Shown in pieces: positions 11,262 through 24,000 of a stretch of 64,000 nucleotides of DNA (positions within the stretch are counted from its first letter, which is position 1; each line of letters starts with the position of its first letter). The stretch spans positions 37,501-101,500 of the forward strand of contig JAFBJZ010000103.1 of NCBI GenBank assembly GCA_016785225.1. The letters are read 5' to 3'. This DNA is from Psettodes erumei. Lineage: Eukaryota > Chordata > Actinopteri > Pleuronectiformes > Psettodidae. A model generated the notes under the pieces. It was not told the origin of the DNA. It was given only the letters and a program-made list of their open reading frames with translations, and ran no database searches. The position numbers and the translations under genes were made by a program.

Positions 11262-12775
11262 TTTCACCTCCGCTCACAGAGCAGAAGAGGAAGAGATGGT
11301 GGGACGTCCTCCTCTTCCTCCTCCTCCTCTTTCTTCTCCTTATGTAAGCTCTGGCCTATTTAAGGCAGAGGAGGAGGAGGTGATGAAGACTTCTGAGAAC
11401 GAGGCACAGAAACTTTTCTACTGAAGAGGAAGAGATTGAGAAGATGGAGCACAAAAGCCCCTCCTCCTCCTCCTCCTCCTCCAGCTTATCTTATGCGTCT
11501 CCACTGAATCATCTTCATCACGCTCACCGGGGAAGAGGAGGTGAGGAGTGAGGAGGGTTTAATCACAGCTCTGTGACTCAGACTTTGAACTCGGTCTTAA
11601 TGTCAACAGGTTTATTTGTAGACTGCACACTATAGAAAATGTGAAAATACTGTAGACGTGTAATATCGCGATTTTCTCCGTTTCACTGTTGTCTGAAGTC
11701 AGCAGAGCAGAACAGGCAACGTTCAGCGTTGCCAGGTTGGAGGCCCCGGGGACCGAAGCCGCACCAAATTCACTGAGTCGGTTAAACACCAACTGGCTGA
11801 CGGGCGGAGGCTTTTTTTTGAGGACATTTTGAAAAGCAGTGATGTTTTTCTTCTCCCGACACCCGTCAGGTTTCTACACTTTCCATGACTTCACCTGAGA
11901 GCATTTTAATTTTCTTTTACTTGAAACCATCTCAAACCATCCAAATCACCTCAAATAAGAAAGCATCTCTCTTACCTGCCTCCAGCACAGTGCAGTTCAC
12001 TACTTTTTCATCTGCAGACAAACAAACACAGGTGAAAACATACAAACAAACAACAAACAAACAACCTTCCTTTCTCATCAACGAATCCCACGAAAAGAGC
12101 AGAACCCGGCACCGCTGGACCTGCTTTCTTTTTTTAACACCGCACACTAGTTTTTAGAAAATGTTACTCAAACAGTGCTGGGACTACTTTTAGCGGCGGA
12201 TGAATCTACATTTGTTGCGCAGCAGCTGAGTGTGTGGTGTGTGTGGTGTTTCATCCTGAGACATGTGTGTTTATCACTCAGCCAGGTCAGACTGATCCAG
12301 TACAACGCACAACAACGCACAAGTGCAGACTGTGTTTGACTGTAAAGCTGCTTGTACAGTTAGCTGATCGTTTTACTGCTGTGCAGCCGTTTCTGCTTAT
12401 GACGCACAATCCTGTAACGACTGTCGACTTTCCTTTAGATGTGGTGAAGCTCAGCAAAAAAAAAAACTAAACAAAATGTTTTCACAGTAAGCAACTTTTT
12501 TTTGAGGATTATTGCGTGTTCGACAGCTTTCTTGTGTTGTGTATAAGGGAGGTGTTAGATTCGGACTCATGCATGTCTTTGTGTTTCTGTTGTTCTCTTT
12601 TAGAAGATGCGGTTTCTTAAACAGTAAGCATCCACTGGATTAAGTGTGTTTTAATTAAAACGATGAACTGGATGGGATTAAGGACGAGTCTTCTTGCATT
12701 AGAACAAAGTTAAAGCTACGACTTTAAAAACATGTAGGAGGAGGAATGCCAATAAACGCAGTCATGTGATCAACC
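11262..12775 (+). other. arl10: Probable arl10 3' UTR
   Basis: No coding signal follows the arl10 stop. A (CTC)n run lies at 11460-11482. The best polyadenylation signal is AATAAA at 12751-12756, implying a UTR of about 1.5 kb; the true 3' end is not provable here. Confidence 0.45.
12751..12756 (+). terminator. arl10: Candidate arl10 polyadenylation signal
   Basis: Canonical AATAAA about 1.5 kb after the arl10 stop codon, followed by a GT-containing stretch. Chosen by position only. Confidence 0.35.
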
Positions 12776-13407
12776 TATGTACACAGAATGTACAACAACA
12801 CGAGTGGATCTGTACATTGTCCCCTAACCAACCGCTGACTGAGCGCGTCCACGCAAACATGGCTGCAAAGATAAACATCGACAGGCCTCGGTGGCGCCCT
12901 GACCTTGTTCCCGCAGGGCGAAGTTCCACAACCGGTCGAGCAGGAACTTTTTTTCTTCCAGCTGACGTGTCGCTCGGAGTTACAGCGCCGTCGCCGGTCC
13001 CTGCGGGTCAGCGTGAACTCAGAGCGCGAGGATGAATCAGGAGGACAACTTTTAACCCGAGTGTTTGAGGGGCTTTTGGGACGTTTTGGTTATAAGTTAT
13101 AATAAGTTATAATGACATTAAGGTTTAAACGGTTTTGGTATGAGGCGTTCTGCGTTCCTGCACGACGCAGAAATATCACCACGGCCGAGAAAGACCACGT
13201 GAAGGTATGAAGTCACGATGACGTCGAGACGCCAGCGGCCTCGTGAGGCCGAGACGCTCACTACACGGATTCTACGAATGAAACCCGTTAGACGCATAAA
13301 AACGTAGAGAGTGTTGCTTTATATAGAAGTTTACTCCTCATGGAGAAAGTCCGAAGTCGAGGGTGAATCCTGTGCAGAGATTTTATCAGTGAAAACTATT
13401 CTAACCA

Positions 13408-13530
<123 letters not shown>

Positions 13531-14043
13531 GCAGCCGCCTCCCTGCTTCTCTGTGCTGATAAAGATGTTTTCTCATGGGGAACTTTCTGTTCGAGGCTGT
13601 AAATGATTGACGGGAGCGGACGAGGTCAAGCTATTGTTGTGCCGTTAACTTGTGCGGCAGATAATCTGCGACTGTGAAGCAGCGACGCCGCAGTACTGAG
13701 GTCTCAGCACAGAAATGTCTCCACTGCCTGATTTCACTCCGATATTTATTCATCTGTTTGGAGTTAGAGAGGACAGCTGTGGACAGGGAACTCAAAAACA
13801 GGGACGTCTGATTCGATATACATGAAATAGGGAATAACTGCATTTTGTATTCCTGCTGAAAAAGGGGAACCTGAGACATTTTGGTATGTCTGTACTCAGG
13901 TGACAATACTACAACAACAAAAAAATTAAAAAGCGGGACGTCTCTTGTCCTCTCCCAGAGGAAGGGACGATCCGTTTCATCACTCAGATGCTCACGCCGA
14001 CTCCAGAGCTTGTCGGGATCCGTTCACGGCCAGTGCCCCCCCT

Positions 14044-14044
<1 letters not shown>

Positions 14045-14112
<68 letters not shown>
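14045..14112 (+). repeat. (CA)n microsatellite, about 34 units
   Basis: Pure CA run of about 68 bases, downstream of nop16 on its transcribed side. Confidence 0.95.
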
Positions 14113-14114
<2 letters not shown>

Positions 14115-14469
14115 CACCCTGTTTATCGTCACTTCTGCTGATTAAATGGACCTCGTCCACACAGAAAACCAGGCTGTTTGTTTCTGAACAAAACATTTTT
14201 ACATAAAGATGTTTGTGAAGACAGGAGGTTAAAAACCTACATTGAAACGGAAGTTTAAAAAAAGATTTTCCACGTGTTTTCACACACAAAACTGTACGCA
14301 TCATCACTGCAGCGTGAAGCTGCAGTAACACCCCACCCCCGAGAGATCCACACATGAATCGTCTCCTGTAACTCTCTGAACACGAGGGCGAGGAGACGGG
14401 AGAGACGTGTCCGCTGGTGACACATTAAAAATGCATCTCAGTCGTGTTTAACATTCAGAACACGCAGCT

Positions 14470-14505
14470 GGGGGGTGGGGGTGGGGGTGGGGGGGCAGGG
14501 GTGGG
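14470..14505 (+). repeat. G-rich tract with G-quadruplex potential
   Basis: Repeated G5-T units (GGGGGTGGGGGTGGGGG pattern) ending G7CAGGGG. It contains well over four G-tracts with 1-base loops, the classic quadruplex pattern. It lies about 220 bases past the nop16 stop, C-rich in the nop16 transcript sense. Confidence 0.7.
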
Positions 14506-14652
14506 ACAACGTTCCTGTGAAGAAGCAGGAGGGAAGAACCGAGAGCACGGGCCGACGTGTTTCCTGCTCGCACGATCGTGCTCTTCGGTCTGAAGGTCCA
14601 GTCTGACGCTCAGTCAGTCTCTCTGCAGAACGAGATCTGCCTCGTCCCGACG

Positions 14653-14688
14653 GGTCCAGATCGGGGTCCAGATCGGGGTCCAGATTGG
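14653..14688 (+). repeat. 12-bp tandem repeat, three copies
   Basis: GGTCCAGATCGG twice, then GGTCCAGATTGG. Falls in the likely nop16 3' UTR (antisense to it as written). Confidence 0.85.
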
Positions 14689-14724
14689 GTTCGACGACCC
14701 CCCCCCCGCCCCCTCCTGCCCCCT

Positions 14725-14868
14725 CTACTGGACGATCGGCTCCGGGGCAGCTAAAGAGCTCATGAAGGCGTCGTAGTGCTGCGGGTGGCAGCGCTTGTAC
14801 TCGCCGATTTTCCTCTTGATCTGCTTGGGCGTGTCCTGGTAGTAGTTCTTCTCGTCTCTGGCCATCGC
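14725..14868 (-). CDS. nop16: nop16 exon 5 (C-terminus)
   Basis: Acceptor CCCCCCGCAG; encodes AMARDEKNYYQDTPKQIKRK through ...PEPIVQ and TAG at 14727-14725. The AMARDEKNYYQDTPKQI block is near-identical to human. The last dozen residues diverge, as is usual for this protein. Confidence 0.92.
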   Translation of the reverse strand, partial: AMARDEKNYYQDTPKQIKRKIGEYKRCHPQHYDAFMSSLAAPEPIVQ

Positions 14869-17063
14869 CTGCGGGGGGTGAAATCAGACTGTCACTGCAA
14901 CATATTGGACCCTCTTTCTTACCCTCTTATTACAAAAATGGAACATGACAAGTATATTACATAATGGATCATCGCTGACAGAATTTACAGACTCGCTGAC
15001 TGACTCTGACTCGGCAGCGCTCCCGGTGATGACTCCCATTTAGAGCAACGGCTGCAAATCCATTTGAACGAGGCACTTTGCCGATAAAAAGCTCCAGCAA
15101 ATTAAACTTACGCCGGCGAGGATCGCACCGAGCGAGCGCAACCCCCCCATCTAACGACAAAAGAGACGCGGCGGCCGTGAGGAGAAAATCACGGAGCTGG
15201 AACCGTATTTGTTCTTCAGCTTCACTCGGAAGGGAGGACGCCGTTATCAGCGGCTGCGCTCGAGATAAAACAAAATATATAAAAATGACTGATGAAGTTC
15301 CTCCACCTCCTAACATCCTGCGCCCGGGCGTGGACACGCCGAAGCGTCGGCTCGGCCTCTCACCTTGTAGTTGTCCTTGTGCTCTCGGATCATGTACTGA
15401 ACGTACTCGATCAGGTCGGACGATAACGTTTTGGTGTCTTTCTCTGGGCGGCTGGCCTCGGCCTCCAGCTCTGCTCAAACACACAAAAAAAGCAAATTAG
15501 AAACCTTCAAGGGACAAAAAGATTAATTAAATCTTTTCCATTTTGCTAGCTTTTAGTGATTTACTGAACTTTTTTCTTTCGTTTAAAAACCCCTTCTCCG
15601 TTTGTCTTTGTAATATGAAAAATCATCAACACGAACCGCTGAATACTGGAGGAATAAAAAAGTCTGAAAGTCTGCAGCTGATCGACTCCGCTGAGCGCAA
15701 CCAGAACACGCCTCACGGGTGAAACCGCTTCCATTCATACTGCTTTAATTACACCGCAATCACACTGTGTATGCAGCGGATGAAAAGAAAAGATCGTTTG
15801 AGGTGGCGCGAAACAAGCCTTCATGAAAACAGGCGACCGACGACAGTCAGCAAAGGAGGAGCGGCCTTCACCTGCGCTCAGTGCAGTGGAATCAAGGGGA
15901 CGCGAGTTTTCCCACACAGACTTAACCGCCATTGACACTTTGTGCTGTTTATAACCGCGAAGAGCCCAAAATGAGAAGAAGCAATTAGAGCAGCTGCAGC
16001 ATGCAGACGTATAAGCTCTGGACTGCTGCTCCCACGCCTATTCCGATGTGAAATATTCAGGCTTGACACGGGCACTTAGCCAGACTTTGCCGCGCTCCAT
16101 CGGGCTCGAGCAGGATCCTTCCTGACTGCAGAACAAATTGGAAGTACAGTGAAGAGGCGACTTACGGTTGAGAACGTAGGGCTTGGTGACGATGTGGCCG
16201 GGAGCTTTGGTCTGTTTGTCCTCGCCGAGAAGCTTCACATGTAAACAACAAACACATCATGAAGAAAGAGGCATCAGCCAGCGCCTGGATTCTGGGTTCA
16301 TAGCTCAGGTCACGGGACAATAAACACGGATCCGTCCGGCTTCTCCTCTGATTTGATACGACGGGTGTGAAATGAAATGTGTTTTTTTTTAGCACTAATA
16401 TCATTTCAGGAGGCGACTGAGTTTAACTGTCCTCGCTCCCGAGCCCAGAGGAAGAAAAATAGAAATTAATAATTTACGTGTCGCTTGCTGTTGTCAAGTG
16501 AACAAAATGAGAGGCAGCTGGAAAACAAGCCGCAGCCCAGAGGACAAGATTAACCCCAATTAACCTCAGGGAGAAACTCAACTGTCACAGCCAGAGAGCG
16601 TTAGCGGGGAAAAAATTCATTAAGCATTAAAAAAATAAAACGTTACATCATCACTAGTGTCAGGATCAGTTAGATGTTTAGAGAGAACAATAATTCTTTG
16701 AAATATCATTTTTAGTGCATTTCTGCAAACGCTCCTGTAAGACAGTTGCAGTGAAGTAATTTGTTGTTTTATGCAAATTTATGCAAATAATTTGGGGTTT
16801 TTTTTTCCCTGGAGGAGTGCAGGAAAAAAAATCTAAGAGTTTTGATTGGTCAAAGAATCAGTTTTATCCACTTTCGTTTGCAAAACCAGTTACAGATGTT
16901 TCCTGGTTCTTAAACTGAAGTGGATTCATTCATGGTTGGGGCTCTGCTGCCCTCTTCTGGCTCAAACAAAAAAAACGACGGGACGTGAACACAAATGTTT
17001 AAAACCTGTTGGATAGAATCACCATTTTACAGTTTAAACAATGACAGGAGTCTAATGTTGCAT

Positions 17064-17120
<57 letters not shown>

Positions 17121-17929
17121 ACACACACAGCTGCGTTCAGGGACATGCAGTAAACCTGCACACAACAGCACGGTTTATACTGCTGGATCTTATATGTGAC
17201 AGTCTGAAGGTTATTTAATACATCAACACAAGAGCTTGTGTGATATGTTCATCAAGAAAAAAGTAGACAATCATTTTGAGTGTGTCTACAAATACAGTTC
17301 CCACAATCAGCTGTAAAGCCAAGTCAGATCTGAATTAAAACTTAATCTGGATCCAGGACCCGCAGCTGCGTCTTACCCTCTGTTTCTTTATTGGCACGAC
17401 GCGGTTCGGGTCGAAGGCCAAACCCATCTCCAGCAGGTTCCGGGCTGTGGTCTTCTTGTTGTCCCACGCATTTCGAATCTGGGGACTGAGAAAGTTAACA
17501 AAAATGAGACTCACAGTGACACGAGACAAGCACACCACAGTGGGAGGGCATCGAAATAAAAATGCTAATTCCTCTTGAAGACAGAACCATCCAATAAGAT
17601 GTCCTGGAGTAAACCAGAATGGAGCTGGTTTAAGGTTAAACCTGAGACACGGTGTCCCCTCCCGGACACAGGGTGAAATGATCATGTGACTCTGTCCCGA
17701 AGGTTTAAACCCGCGGTGAAGACACTTAAACATATTTAATCTTTGTCAAACGATGCCCAGCGTTAGCTGACGTTAGCTAACATTAGCTAACGAGCTAGCG
17801 CAGCGTTCCGTCCCAAACTCACTTCTCTATCCTCGGGTTTAATTTCTTGATGAACTTCTTCTTCAGCTTCTTCCGGTCCAGGTTGTAGTCGAACTTCTTC
17901 CTGCGGGCTGACTGCTTGGCTTTCGGCAT
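14725..17929 (-). CDS. nop16: Nucleolar protein 16 homolog (Nop16), 5 exons
   Basis: CDS on the minus strand = 17929-17823, 17485-17377, 16232-16166, 15470-15364, 14868-14725: 534 nt, 177 aa (human 178). All introns are GT-AG with matching phases. NOP16 is a basic nucleolar protein needed for 60S ribosomal subunit assembly. The N-terminus is strongly basic (MPKAKQSARRKKFDYN, then KKLKKKFIKKL), fitting nucleolar targeting. The conserved core IRNAWDNKKTTARNLLEMG with AFDPNRVVP is in exon 2, KPYVLN in exon 3, and EKNYYQDTPKQIKRKI in exon 5. The start is the first ATG and begins the family-typical MPKA. The gene is convergent with arl10, as in human. Its upstream region carries E-box and ETS motifs. 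Codon use and length show no sign of decay. Confidence 0.93.
15364..15470 (-). CDS. nop16: nop16 exon 4
   Basis: Encodes QLEAEASRPEKDTKTLSSDL and IEYVQYMIREHKDNYK. It aligns with the human LEAEAS and LIDYVRYMVENHGEDYK segment. Donor AAG|GTGAGA. Confidence 0.9.
16166..16232 (-). CDS. nop16: nop16 exon 3
   Basis: 67-nt exon encoding LLGEDKQTKAPGHIVTKPYVLN. The KPYVLN block is the family match. Acceptor TACATGTGAAG is pyrimidine-poor, so the exact 5' boundary is slightly less certain. Donor GTAAGT. Confidence 0.85.
16941..16961 (-). promoter_or_regulatory. CTCF-like motif in nop16 intron 2
   Basis: GCTCTGCTGCCCTCTTCTGG resembles the reverse CTCF core (TGCTGCCCTCTxxTGG). Motif only. Confidence 0.25.
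17065..17129 (+). repeat. (CA)n microsatellite
   Basis: About 32 CA units with one CC interruption near 17120, within nop16 intron 2. Confidence 0.95.
17377..17485 (-). CDS. nop16: nop16 exon 2 (conserved core)
   Basis: Acceptor TTTCTCAG. Completes Asn36, then PQIRNAWDNKK and GLAFDPNRVVPIKKQR through residue 72. Donor AGG|GTAAGA, phase 0. Confidence 0.92.
17823..17929 (-). CDS. nop16: nop16 exon 1 (basic N-terminus)
   Basis: Encodes residues 1-35 and two bases of residue 36. Rich in Lys and Arg. Minus-strand donor GTGAGT follows ATAGAGAA. Confidence 0.9.
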
Positions 17930-18070
17930 GTTTGTCTTGTTCTTTTTCTCTGTTTTCTCAGTTTGTTGGTATGAGGTGGACACAACGTGCAGCGGCAGGA
18001 GAAACAGGAAGCACGTGTTGCTTTCTTCCCGTCATGTGACCAAAGACCACGCCTTGTATTTTTTCTTTCT
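17930..18070 (-). promoter_or_regulatory. nop16: nop16 promoter with E-box, M-box and ETS motifs
   Basis: Within 115 bases of the nop16 ATG lie a canonical E-box CACGTG (18012-18017), the palindromic GTCATGTGAC (18031-18040, USF/MITF type) and an ETS core CAGGAAG (18005-18011). Human NOP16 (HSPC111) is described as a MYC target, so the E-box fits known biology; binding here is inferred. A T-rich/A-rich tract at about 18088-18110 marks the upstream limit. Confidence 0.5.
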
Positions 18071-18882
18071 TACGTTGGTAAAATATTTTTTTTTTTAAAA
18101 AAAAATAAGATCGTATTTTTTACATTGAAACAATTCAAAAATTACACACAAAGCCACACGAAAATATAAATAAAATAAACCAATTTACTGGCATATGAAA
18201 ATATGAATTGTTTAATTATGTTATTTAATCAGTTATTCAGTTTTATTTTACTCTCATTTTCATTTTATCTCTAAAAACTAATTTATGACACTTGCTAGAA
18301 TAATATTTTTTTGTATCTTATCTTATTGTCTTTTTCTGTCTCATGTAAAGCACTTATTATTACACGATTATTATTCTATATAAATTAACTGGTTTGTTGT
18401 AAACTTTGAATCCTGACTACTAAAAACCATCACAGATAAAACGAAAAACCGTCACAGACACTGGTTAAGTTACATCTTTGTGTGTTTACAGCAGAGTTTT
18501 GGTGGAGGTGCTGATTGGAAACAGCTGCACCTGCAGCTTCTATCCTCCAGATGTCAGTCTGAGAAAATAAAATAACCCACAACCTCATGTTCATCACATC
18601 AGTTTTACCTCATTCAGACACACAAAGTAAAATGTTGGATTGAAGTGAAAGCTCTTCAATTTATTCTGCTCCAGTTATCTGAAGCTGGTTTGTGTCTTTC
18701 TGCATTGTTGCTTTTTCTGTACAGTGAGTGCATGGATTGTCTGCATTCATGGGGCTAAATTCCCCTTATTATTATTACCAGCAGCAACATTTGCTTTGTT
18801 TTGTCTCCATTTCAGCCAGTTTCTTCCATATTATTTCATCCATATGTGGCGTATATAGATCAACTCAAACATTATGTTTGCT

Positions 18883-18902
18883 TCTGCTGCCCCCAAGTGG
18901 CA
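18883..18902 (-). promoter_or_regulatory. CTCF-like motif
   Basis: TCTGCTGCCCCCAAGTGGCA fits the reverse CTCF consensus well (TGCTGCCCCCxxGTGGC). It lies between the divergent nop16 and grk6 promoters. Motif only. Confidence 0.35.
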
Positions 18903-19248
18903 AAAAAATCTGTTATTTTCAGAGTTTAACATAATGTGTCTTTTAAAAACCAACAAACTTTCATGTTTTTGTCCAAATCTTCAGCCAGTATTTTTAACAG
19001 CAACATTCAGCACCAAATTCTCGTCTATGATTGTCATTAATTTTCATGCCTATTGATGCATCGAAATCAATATTTAGAGGCAAAAAATCGATCAATACAA
19101 GATGCATTTTTCAGGCCAGGGTGTTCCTTTAAGTGCTACATAGCATGTTTTCTGATTTAACTACATATACAGTAACTTTTACAGGCTGATAGATAATGTG
19201 GTTGATGCCCTTTCCTGGTTTGGGTTCGCGACCTTTTAGCCTTTCTAG

Positions 19249-19566
19249 TGTTCAATACAAGCTGTCCTTTTGAAGAATTTGAGGGAGGAGGAGGAGGAGG
19301 AAGAAGAGGAAGATTACCTCCATGTGGAAGTTCGTTCCACTGACTTGGCTGTAAGAAGCCTGATCCGGGAGAGGCAATCCCGCGTACAGGTACTGATCAA
19401 TAACTCTATCAACCCGTCTGCCTGATATGAGATGCTGTCGTCATTGCGTGCGACGAAACGGGGAATGTCTTTTTCTTAATGTACCTTTAATGCACTGTGG
19501 TGCTTCCATCGATCCGCGCAGGGAAAGATGAGCCACAAAGAGAAGCAGCAGCTCTGGAGTCAGTAA
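19249..19566 (+). other. Unassigned two-exon coding candidate (possible gene 3' end or fragment)
   Basis: Not recognised. A strong acceptor (CCTTTCTAG) opens a 141-nt phase-0 exon, 19249-19389, encoding a run of nine Glu, DYLHVEVRSTDL, then AVRSLIRERQSRVQ. It ends in CAG|GTACTG. A second acceptor (CGCGCAG) at 19521 would join in phase to 19522-19566, encoding GKMSHKEKQQLWSQ and a TAA stop. Together they look like the acidic, helical C-terminus of a protein. No upstream exon or promoter was found in the 1.3 kb back to nop16. It could be a remnant of a gene lost at a rearrangement, part of a mobile element, or chance. Confidence 0.3.
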
Positions 19567-20414
19567 TCTATTGATTTCTGTATTTGTACCAGTGCATGAG
19601 TCTGATGCATCTGACTGATACATCCGTCGACACCAAAGCCTTTTTCTTTTTTTTTGTACCCAGGAGAGGAACTGTGTTTCATTCACAGTTTATCGATTGG
19701 AAACACTGTGACCTGCGTCACTGTGAGCACACAAATCAAACATGATGGGAATATTTTTAACAGCTTGATAATTAGCACTCGGTTACAGAGAAATCAACGA
19801 AATACGAAAGTCGCACGGATGTTTACTGCCAATCTCACAACTGTGCAGCCTTTTGATCGTCCAGCATTGAGATATGTTGATGTAACTTCAAACTGTTACA
19901 ACGGTAAAAATGAATGAATTGAGATTATTTTGTCAAACTACTTGTTCTAAGGTTGTCCCTGTGGAGTTTGGGTTCATTTTGGATCTCTTTTTTTGACAGG
20001 TTCCTATGCATTAATATAAACTATCATTAGCATCCTTTTTATAATTACAATAAGTTATAATAATGCCAATTTAACTAAGTCTAAACCTTCCAGGAACTCA
20101 AAATACAAGAAAAATGATTAATAACTAGATATAACATATATATGATGATCAAATTTATGTTTGCCAGCTACATTTTCCCACAGGCCACGAGCCAAAAACC
20201 CATTAAAACTGTAGTTTATTGTTTTTCAAACCCAAAAATCATTTAATCTTAGTTGAACCATCGCAGACGAAGTAACGTAGAAGTAAAGTATGGAAAGAAA
20301 ACTCCGAGTAGTTTTATGTTTGAGCAGAAGGACAGCTCTAAAAACCGGAGCAGAGTGAGACGTCTGTCTGTCTCCTGCTCACCAGACGGTGATTTTTCTA
20401 ACAGAGTGAGACGT

Positions 20415-20839
<425 letters not shown>

Positions 20840-20891
20840 ATGGAGCTGGAGAACATCGTGGCCAACACGGTGCTGCTGAAAGCACGGGAAG
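20840..20891 (+). CDS. grk6: grk6 exon 1
   Basis: Encodes MELENIVANTVLLKARE plus one base of Gly18, the amphipathic helix that contacts active receptors. Near-identical to human GRK6. Donor GTAAGG. Confidence 0.93.
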
Positions 20892-21054
20892 GTAAGGATG
20901 GAGATGGCCGTGTGACAGCTCCTCTGTCCCCGGTGCCTCACCTACGACACGGCGGCAGGAGGGATGCCCCGGACACGGCTGACACAAACCGCACTTCCTC
21001 TTGCCCGGTGATCGAATCTGTTGATGCTACGGATCAACGCGAACCGGATATCAC

Positions 21055-21091
<37 letters not shown>

Positions 21092-24000
21092 AAGCGCGCC
21101 GGGTCTCGCGACTGGTTATCACCGACGTTCCGTTTACAGGTTGAGCAAATTAAACTTTTCCGGGTTATTTGTGAGCTCGCATTGATGTTACGAACGAGTC
21201 GAAACTCCTGCCGAACTCACTAACTAGTAGTCACCAATTCGGCTGTAAAATTGTACAGAAAATATAAAAATATCTCGCTTCATGTTTCGTGCTTCTCAAA
21301 ATAAAACGGTCGGTAACGCTGTTAAAATACACGAACTTCCTCCACAGGGAGCTCAGCTGACGCGGCTCGTCAAGCTGGAAGGTTATAACAGTTTAATATC
21401 TATTGTAATAAACTACCGTTCACTAGTGTGTGCCGAATTAAAGCGTGCCCCTTACAGAACTGTGTCAGCTGTTGTTTGCGTTGTGCACAGTAACCCACAG
21501 AGCAGGAGAGTCAGGGGCGCATGAAATTGACAGTGTTTTCAAGCGAGTTTGGCAAGTATGAGTTCTGCAGCTGCGAATCGTTGACTGCAGCGACACATCG
21601 GGTTTCCCTTTGCTGAAGTTGCAGCATCGTGCTGTCGAAACAGGATGTTGAGGCATCGTTGTACTGAGGTTTGCGTGCAGGGTGGCAGTTGGTGATTTTC
21701 GTCTTTCCCCTGAGCGTTTATTTGCCAAGCAGCCTGGATATGTAACGTATGTCCTGGCTCATTCATATCACTCCCCGTTAACACGTGTTTAATATACACA
21801 ACTCACTGTATATAAGGTCTTTAAAGCGCTGGTGCAGCGTGAGGCTCTTGTGCACCCACGGTGCAAACTGTAAACAGACATCGTTGTTGTTTACCGCTGC
21901 TCCAAACAGGAGGCAGAGGTTGCACCAACATAATCCATCTGCCATCTGCAGAGGGACACGAGAAGATGATGAGTGTCACGACCCCCTCCCTCACTGTGAG
22001 CTTATCTGCTCCAATTCAGCTTATCTCTGCTGCTCTTACAGAGGAGGACTGAGACTTCTGTCTGTGCCGGTACCCCGCACCTCCTCCACCCACCTCCACC
22101 CTTGTCTTCAAGGCTGAAGTGCCGCTGAGCAAGGCCAGGCAGGCAGCCCTTGACCCATCTGACCTCTAATCTCTCAGGAATTTAGAAGAAGATGTGCTTT
22201 TATGCCTAATAAGCAAAAAAATAAATAAATAAATAAAATATATAAAAACAAAACGAACTGAATGCTAACGGGTGATGGTGCACGCTGTGAGTTTTAAGGA
22301 GGTTAAATAAGAGTGAGGTCGACCAGATTCCAGCAAATAATTACATAAATTCAGTTCGTCACCGCGGAGCCTCGGAGGATGAGGCGGTGCCATTCAGTTT
22401 GTGGGACAACGTGGGTATTTGTTGGGTTTTTTTTGCATGTTTAAGCCCATTAGAAGGAGCACTCTGCTGATTTTTTACACTCAGAGTCCAGTTTACTTGT
22501 TACAGGAAGCGCTACTCCCTCTGTGAAATGGATCATATTCCTGCAGGTCATGCTGGGATGAGCGTGAGACAGACAGCCTTCTGCAGACTGGAGATGGGGG
22601 GGCCGGTTAATCTATTAGTCATTTTGTTTATGGAATTTTTCCAAACCCACTGTGATGTCTTTTTAATTCGTTTCATTCATTTGACTAATATATTTGAGAA
22701 AAACAACCAAAATCCCCCTCCTGTAAAGAGCTGACTCCAGAGAATATTCATAATTTCTCACAAAAGAACGACTGAACATAAATCAAAATGTTGCATATTT
22801 CATATTCTCTGCCTTTAAATCTGTCTTTCCTCGCAGCACTAAAATCCCCTCTAACTGCAGTTTGCTTATACCTCACGTTACCCGCCGGCCGTCTTCCAAA
22901 TCAAATGCCCGTTCACTCGGAGGAAGCAATTAGTGCGATTAGTTAATTTTCGGCGTGCCCCGGAAATCCAATTGCAGAGGCCTGAAAGTTTGTCTGAGAG
23001 CCATGTGCAGAGGGACACCAGGAGACGAGCGTCACGATGCCTCGGTGGAATTAATCACAATTAACTTGTGCCACAAGTCATTGCACTTTGTCACGAGCGC
23101 CTTTGAGAGGTCGTTTCTCGCTCTTTGGATCGTTGGACGCCGTATTTTAGGGTGGACTTTTCCTTTAAAGCAGCCTGCTGTCAGTGCAGCAGGTGATTAT
23201 TGGTGGAGATCCTCTCTTCGGACAGAGCGCTCACTCTCTCTGCTGTGTGGGAGTTTATGTTTCAGGTGGGTTTTTTTTTGTGGGGGGCGGGGACGGGGTC
23301 GGTGGGGTCATGCGTGATTGTTTACGTAAGCGTGCCAACTGTAAGTTCAAACAGCTACTCAGGAACATTTAAAGGGAATGAGGCTGACGTCAGGACAGCT
23401 TAATGACGACCTGTACTGTAAATACCAGCTGGTGAACCCATTAGTGTGTAATTTTCTCTTGACGTATTTCTTTTTTTTTTCTGCACTTTTGCTTTCACCG
23501 GTTTACCTCTCGACTAATTCTGTTTGCATGAGTGAATGTGTAACTGCTGACCCTGGTGTGCGACTGACGTTATGTTTCTCGTGTGAAGTCGTGAAGGTTT
23601 TCGGGACGAGCGGCATCGCGGCGTAAAAGGAGATGATTATACGACAAGGAAAGCGCCGAAGAAAAGAAACCACACAACCATAGGTCTCATGATTTTCCTT
23701 TCGATTTTTATCTGATTTCTTTTCCACTGAGCCGTTTCAGGCCGGGGCGTAAAAATCGTGGAAGTTTTCGATACGTCCGTACAGCGTCTGAGTTTTATCA
23801 ATATTTTTGATAATGGGTTTTAGACCGTTGGTTGCCAACCTTTTAAATTTTGGTTGGACTGAGCTAATGTTCATGCCTGGCTCGGGTGACCTGTTTGTAG
23901 GTCATTGTCCGAGCTGTCCAGTTATTTGGCACCAAAGAATACAAATAACCACCGAGGCCTCGTGTCAGCCAAAGTCCAACATTCAGACAAATTAACGGGA

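Larger units (their letters stand above)
15471..17376 (-). other. nop16: nop16 introns 2 and 3
   Basis: Apart from exon 3 (16166-16232), this is intronic. It holds a CTCF-like motif at 16941-16961 and a CA microsatellite at 17065-17129. Nothing coding is visible besides nop16. Introns 4 (14869-15363) and 1 (17486-17822) are short; intron 1 carries a GTTAGCTAAC-type palindromic cluster at 17760-17800. Confidence 0.7.
18071..20400. other. nop16-grk6 intergenic region
   Basis: Divergent intergenic DNA, mostly AT-rich. It contains a CTCF-like motif (18883-18902), an inverted GATGCAT/ATCGAT-type stretch at 19048-19110 typical of decayed fish DNA transposons, and two unassigned splice-flanked open exons at 19249-19566. 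No HIGD2A-like sequence, the human NOP16 neighbour, is visible. Confidence 0.6.
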
